The notes beneath the pieces were generated by a model. That model had not been told where the DNA came from. It saw only the letters and a list, made by a program, of their open reading frames with translations, and did no database searches. Shown piece after piece: positions 5,179 to 8,516 of a stretch of 8,516 nucleotides of DNA. Location of the stretch: contig CP070776.1 in NCBI GenBank assembly GCA_020346205.1, positions 1,541,566 to 1,550,081 of the forward strand, written 5' to 3'. Source of the DNA: Deltaproteobacteria bacterium (lineage in GTDB: Bacteria > Desulfobacterota > Desulfobulbia > Desulfobulbales > BM004). Each line of letters starts with the position of its first letter. The first letter of the stretch is position 1. Both the position numbers and the translations under genes were made by a program.

Positions 5179-5219
5179 GGGCACCTTTGCCCATAGGCTA
5201 CAAGACCTCGCTGTGAGGT
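5179..5219 (+). repeat. Two small hairpins between gatC and gatA
   Basis: GGGCA-CCTT-TGCCC (5179-5192) and ACCTC-GCTGT-GAGGT (5205-5219) are perfect five-base stems. No T-run follows either, so neither is a normal terminator. They fill most of the 78-base spacer and may affect mRNA stability or the relative yield of the two subunits. Confidence 0.35.
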
Positions 5220-5250
5220 TATTATTGAAATAAATTTGAGCAGAGAAGAA

Positions 5251-6711
5251 ATGTCATTACATAAATTAACCATACATGAACTCCAGGACATGCTTGCCAA
5301 AAGGCAGGCATCAGCAGTAGAGCTGACCATGGATGTGCTTGACCGCATTGAAAAGGTTGAAGACAAGGTCAAAGCCTATATTACCCTGGATCCTGAAGGG
5401 GCAATCAAGCAGGCTGAAGCTGCAGACAAAAAGCTCCAAGAGGGCAGCGGGGGAGCCCTGTGCGGCATTCCACTATCCGTAAAAGATGTGCTCTGTACTG
5501 ACGGCATGCGCACGACTTGCGGGTCACGGATTCTTGAAAATTTTGTGCCGCCGTATGATGCCACTTCCATTGTGAAGCTAAAGCAAGCAGATGCCGTGCT
5601 CCTGGGCAAGGTGTCAATGGATGAGTTTGCCATGGGTTCAACTTCGGAAAACTGTGCCTTTGGCCCACCAAAAAATCCCTGGAATATAGAATACATTTGC
5701 GGCGGCTCCAGCGGCGGCTCTGCCGCATCAGTGGCAGCTGATGAGTGCATTGCCTCACTGGGCACTGACACCGGAGGATCCATCCGTCAACCGGCATCCC
5801 ACTGTGGGGTTGTAGGTTTGAAGCCAACCTATGGCAGGGTGTCCCGTTACGGCCTGGTGGCATTTGCTTCCTCCCTGGATCAGATAGGCCCTTTGACCAA
5901 GGACGTAAGAGATTGTGCCCTGATGATGAATGTCATCAGCGGTTATGATACAAAAGACTCCACCTCCGTGGAGCAAGAGATTCCGGATTTTCGTAAAGCC
6001 CTGACAGATGGCCTGCAGGGCATGAAGGTCGGCATACCCAAAGAGTATTTTATCGAAGGGCTGGACCCGGAGGTTGAAAAAGTTGTGCAGCAAGGCATAA
6101 ACACTCTGCGGGAGGCAGGTGCTGAAACAGTTGAGGTTTCTTTGCCCCATACTGATTATTGTGTTGCCGTTTACTACCTTGTTGCTCCGGCAGAAGCCAG
6201 CTCCAACCTGGCACGCTATGACGGTGTCAGGTATGGTTTTCGTGATAAGTCCAGTGACGCCCTGCTTGACATGTATAAAAATAGCCGTTCCCAGGGATTC
6301 GGAGATGAGGTGAAGCGGCGTATCATCATCGGCACCTATGCCCTCTCTTCAGGGTACTATGATGCTTATTATAAAAAGGCCTCACAGGTCCGGACCCTGA
6401 TAACAGAGGACTTTAAAAAGGTCTTTGAAACCTGTGATGTGCTGGCATCACCGGTAACTCCTACTCCTGCATGGAAACTGGCAGAAAAGATTGATGATCC
6501 GCTAAGCGTCTACCTCTCGGATATCCTGACCATATCTGCCAACCTGGCAGGCATACCGGGTATATCCGTTCCCTGCGGTTTCAGCAACGCGGGATTGCCC
6601 ATTGGTTTACAGATCCAGGGAGCCCATTTCCAGGAAGAAAAGCTTCTGCAGACAGCCTATAACCTGGAACAGCGTTTGAATATTTCTCATCTGCGGACCG
6701 AAAATCTTTAA
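5251..6711 (+). CDS. gatA: Asp-tRNA(Asn)/Glu-tRNA(Gln) amidotransferase subunit A
   Basis: This 486-residue amidase-signature subunit of GatCAB releases ammonia from glutamine and sends it through a channel to GatB for tRNA amidation. The Ser-cisSer-Lys triad is complete: Lys78 in GIPLSVKDV, Ser153 in [12 protein letters not shown] and the nucleophile Ser177 in [13 protein letters not shown]. Further family blocks are [21 protein letters not shown] (around 187-207, with one residue between cited halves) and the C-terminal ISVPCGF and LPIGLQIQG. Length is typical. The ATG at 5251 starts the usual [11 protein letters not shown]; the ribosome site is weak (GAGAAG very close). A TTG at 5236 would add five residues and is less likely. 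hisC starts 18 bases after the stop, so they are co-transcribed. Confidence 0.96.
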   Translation: MSLHKLTIHELQDMLAKRQASAVELTMDVLDRIEKVEDKVKAYITLDPEGAIKQAEAADKKLQEGSGGALCGIPLSVKDVLCTDGMRTTCGSRILENFVPPYDATSIVKLKQADAVLLGKVSMDEFAMGSTSENCAFGPPKNPWNIEYICGGSSGGSAASVAADECIASLGTDTGGSIRQPASHCGVVGLKPTYGRVSRYGLVAFASSLDQIGPLTKDVRDCALMMNVISGYDTKDSTSVEQEIPDFRKALTDGLQGMKVGIPKEYFIEGLDPEVEKVVQQGINTLREAGAETVEVSLPHTDYCVAVYYLVAPAEASSNLARYDGVRYGFRDKSSDALLDMYKNSRSQGFGDEVKRRIIIGTYALSSGYYDAYYKKASQVRTLITEDFKKVFETCDVLASPVTPTPAWKLAEKIDDPLSVYLSDILTISANLAGIPGISVPCGFSNAGLPIGLQIQGAHFQEEKLLQTAYNLEQRLNISHLRTENL

Positions 6712-6729
6712 AATTAATAAGGAGTTTAA

Positions 6730-7836
6730 GTGAAACTTAAAGTTGCACCACATATCAGCACTCTGGTTCCATATCCCCCTGGAAAACCAATTGAGGAGTT
6801 GGAGCGGGAGTATGGCATCAGTGGCTCCATCAAGCTGGCCTCCAATGAAAATGCCTGGGGGCCTTCCCCCAAGGCGGTAGAAGCAATTCAGGATGCTTTG
6901 CAGAACCTGCACCGATACCCGGATGGCAGTTGTTATTATCTGGCACAGAGTCTGTCTGACAAGCTGGGAGTCAAAAAGGAAGAGATCGTTCTGGGCAATG
7001 GTTCCAATGAGATTATCGGTCTTCTGATAACCGCATTTCTTCAGCCGGGAGAGGAAGTTATCACCAGCCACCCAACCTTTCTCATGTACCAGAAGTTGGT
7101 GCAGGTCCAGGGTGGCAGCAATAAAGTGGTGGAGCTTACCCAAAGCATGCACCATGACCTCAAGGCGATCCTGGGGGCAGTTTCTGCCAAAACCAGGATG
7201 ATATTTTTTGATACCCCAAATAACCCCACAGGAACCATCATTGACAGGGATGATTTTGCCTTGTTCATGGAACAGCTCCCTGAAGATATAATTGTGATCC
7301 TTGATGAGGCCTATGTTGATTTTGTGGAACCGGAACTGCGCATTGATGTTATGGCATATATAAGGAGCGGCAGGCCGGTGACAGCACTTCGTACCTTTTC
7401 AAAGGCTTATGGTCTTTCAGGCCTGCGGTTGGGCTACGGAATAATGGCTGAGGAGATGGCAGGCTATCTCAACCGTGTACGCCAGCCCTTTAACGTCAAC
7501 TCCCTGGCCCAGATAGGCGGCGTGGCTGCCCTGGCAGATGATGAGCATTACAGGATGACCCTGCAAAAAAGCAAGGAGGGCATTTCCTGGTTGAGCAACG
7601 AGGTTGCAAAGCTTGGCTGCCGCCCCATGGAAACCCATACAAATTTTTTTCTTATTGATGTAAATGGAGACGGAGTAAAACTCTATAAGCATTTGCTGCA
7701 TCAGGGGGTAATCGTCAGGCCCATGCAGGCATATGGCTTTCCGAACTATATCCGTATCACAGTTGGGCGCGAAGATGAAAACCAGCGCTTTGTGAAAGCC
7801 CTTGCTAAAAGCCTGGAAGAGCTCGGTTATGGTTGA
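6730..7836 (+). CDS. hisC: Histidinol-phosphate aminotransferase
   Basis: This 368-residue pyridoxal-phosphate enzyme of fold type I swaps the amino group between glutamate and imidazole-acetol phosphate in histidine synthesis; many members also act on aromatic 2-oxo acids. The N-terminus (VAPHISTLVPYPPGKP) and KLASNENAWGPSP (35-47) are typical HisC. Cofactor contacts are visible: NNPTG (164-168), DEAYVDF (192-198), the Schiff-base lysine K225 in RTFSKAYGLSGLRLGY (221-236) and the carboxylate-binding arginine R342 in YIRITVG. The start is GTG, with AAGGAG five bases ahead. It lies between gatA and cmk and away from other his genes, an arrangement in which a broader role in tyrosine/phenylalanine synthesis is possible. 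The 3' end overlaps cmk by eight bases. Confidence 0.94.
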   Translation: MKLKVAPHISTLVPYPPGKPIEELEREYGISGSIKLASNENAWGPSPKAVEAIQDALQNLHRYPDGSCYYLAQSLSDKLGVKKEEIVLGNGSNEIIGLLITAFLQPGEEVITSHPTFLMYQKLVQVQGGSNKVVELTQSMHHDLKAILGAVSAKTRMIFFDTPNNPTGTIIDRDDFALFMEQLPEDIIVILDEAYVDFVEPELRIDVMAYIRSGRPVTALRTFSKAYGLSGLRLGYGIMAEEMAGYLNRVRQPFNVNSLAQIGGVAALADDEHYRMTLQKSKEGISWLSNEVAKLGCRPMETHTNFFLIDVNGDGVKLYKHLLHQGVIVRPMQAYGFPNYIRITVGREDENQRFVKALAKSLEELGYG

Positions 7837-8516
7837 GAAGAAAAAAATAATCACAATCGACGGCCCTTCAGGGGCAGGCAAGAGCACCATCAGCAAATTA
7901 CTGGCAGCCAAGCTGCAGTATACCTATCTTGATACCGGTGCCATGTACCGGGTGGTGGGCTTGCAGGTGGAGCGTTCAGGCCTTGACCTGCAAACAGAGA
8001 ATGCCAAGGAAAGGTTAACCGGGCTACTTGATTCCCTTGAAATGACGCTGGCCTCAGGAGAAGAGGGACAGGAGACCAGGGCCTTCCTGAATGGTGAGGA
8101 TGTAAGCGATGCCATCAGGACACCGGAAATGGCCATGATCGCATCTCGGGTTTCTGCTGAGCCGGAAGTGCGTAAGAAGCTTACAGAGATGCAGCGGGAA
8201 ATAGGCAGCAAGGGGGCAATTGTTGCTGAGGGCCGTGACATGGGGACCATTGTTTTTCCAGATGCAAAGTACAAGTTTTTTTTGGATGCCGCACCTGAAG
8301 AAAGGGCCAGGCGCCGTCAGAAGCAGCTGCTGGAGAAAGGCAAGAAAGTTGAATATGAGGAACTTTTAACCCAGATCCAGAAGCGGGACAGGGATGACAG
8401 CAGCAGGTCACTGGCACCGCTGCAGCCGGCAGAAGATGCGGTTGTCATTGACTCCTCGGAGATGAACATTGACGAGGTTGTATCTTTTATGATGAATGCT
8501 GTAACATCTGATATGA
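7829..8516 (+). CDS. cmk: Cytidylate kinase (3' end just outside window)
   Basis: This kinase phosphorylates CMP and dCMP to the diphosphates with ATP. There are 229 complete codons, and the frame is still open at the window edge. As family members are about 220-230 residues, the stop should be only a few codons away. The P-loop is GPSGAGKST (12-20), followed by LDTGAMYR (34-41), a CMP-binding signature, then NGEDVSDAIRTPE (88-100), ASRVSAEPEVR (105-115), EGRDMGTIVFPDA (134-146) and the lid/basic region RDRDDSSRSLAPLQPAEDA (186-204). The ATG lies inside the end of hisC in another frame, giving an eight-base overlap; GGAAGAG upstream serves as ribosome site. Translational coupling to hisC is likely. 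Confidence 0.95.
   Translation, partial: MVEKKKIITIDGPSGAGKSTISKLLAAKLQYTYLDTGAMYRVVGLQVERSGLDLQTENAKERLTGLLDSLEMTLASGEEGQETRAFLNGEDVSDAIRTPEMAMIASRVSAEPEVRKKLTEMQREIGSKGAIVAEGRDMGTIVFPDAKYKFFLDAAPEERARRRQKQLLEKGKKVEYEELLTQIQKRDRDDSSRSLAPLQPAEDAVVIDSSEMNIDEVVSFMMNAVTSDM

Noticed and set aside
5376..5863. Two overlapping minus-strand frames of 135 and 152 codons inside gatA
   Set aside because: They mirror the glycine/serine-rich amidase signature region of gatA and show proline- and serine-rich nonsense sequence.
6607..7155. 182-codon open frame on the minus strand
   Set aside because: It is antisense to the end of gatA and the start of hisC, both of which have complete family motifs. It has no motif of its own.

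Overview
The window looks like a piece of chromosome from an anaerobic deltaproteobacterial-type organism (Desulfobacterota, possibly the Desulfobulbia). This assignment is inference. It rests on the moderate GC content, the TusA/DsrE sulfur-relay genes, the gene order gatC-gatA-hisC-cmk, and a palindromic intergenic element of a kind I associate with sulfate reducers. No rRNA, tRNA, CRISPR array, transposase or phage gene was seen.

Left part, minus strand (1-2724). Reading leftward, a four-gene operon runs from 2724 to 1571: a TusA-like sulfur carrier, a 104-residue DsrE-like protein with a plausible active cysteine, a 101-residue DsrE/F-like protein with no cysteine, and a 57-residue protein whose two ends resemble a shrunken DsrH/TusB. 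A rho-independent terminator (1511-1550) closes it. Beyond the terminator lie a membrane-anchored family 2 glycosyltransferase (479-1480) and a radical SAM protein (1-482, cut by the window edge), joined by a 4-base ATGA overlap.

Middle (2725-3035). This is a 311-base divergent intergenic region with three inverted repeats and a good -10 box facing right.

Right part, plus strand (3036-8516). A two-gene unit encodes 5-formyltetrahydrofolate cyclo-ligase and a class II-type histone deacetylase family protein (3036-4688). A 113-bp imperfect palindrome (4707-4819) follows in the next intergenic gap. Then comes a housekeeping run: gatC, gatA (tRNA-dependent amidotransferase; gatB is not in the window), hisC (histidinol-phosphate/aromatic aminotransferase) and cmk (cytidylate kinase, open at the right edge). 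hisC and cmk overlap by 8 bases, so gatA, hisC and cmk are probably co-transcribed.

Most of the window is ordinary core metabolism. The most unusual parts are the compact TusA-DsrE-DsrF-mini-DsrH operon and the palindromic element before gatC.
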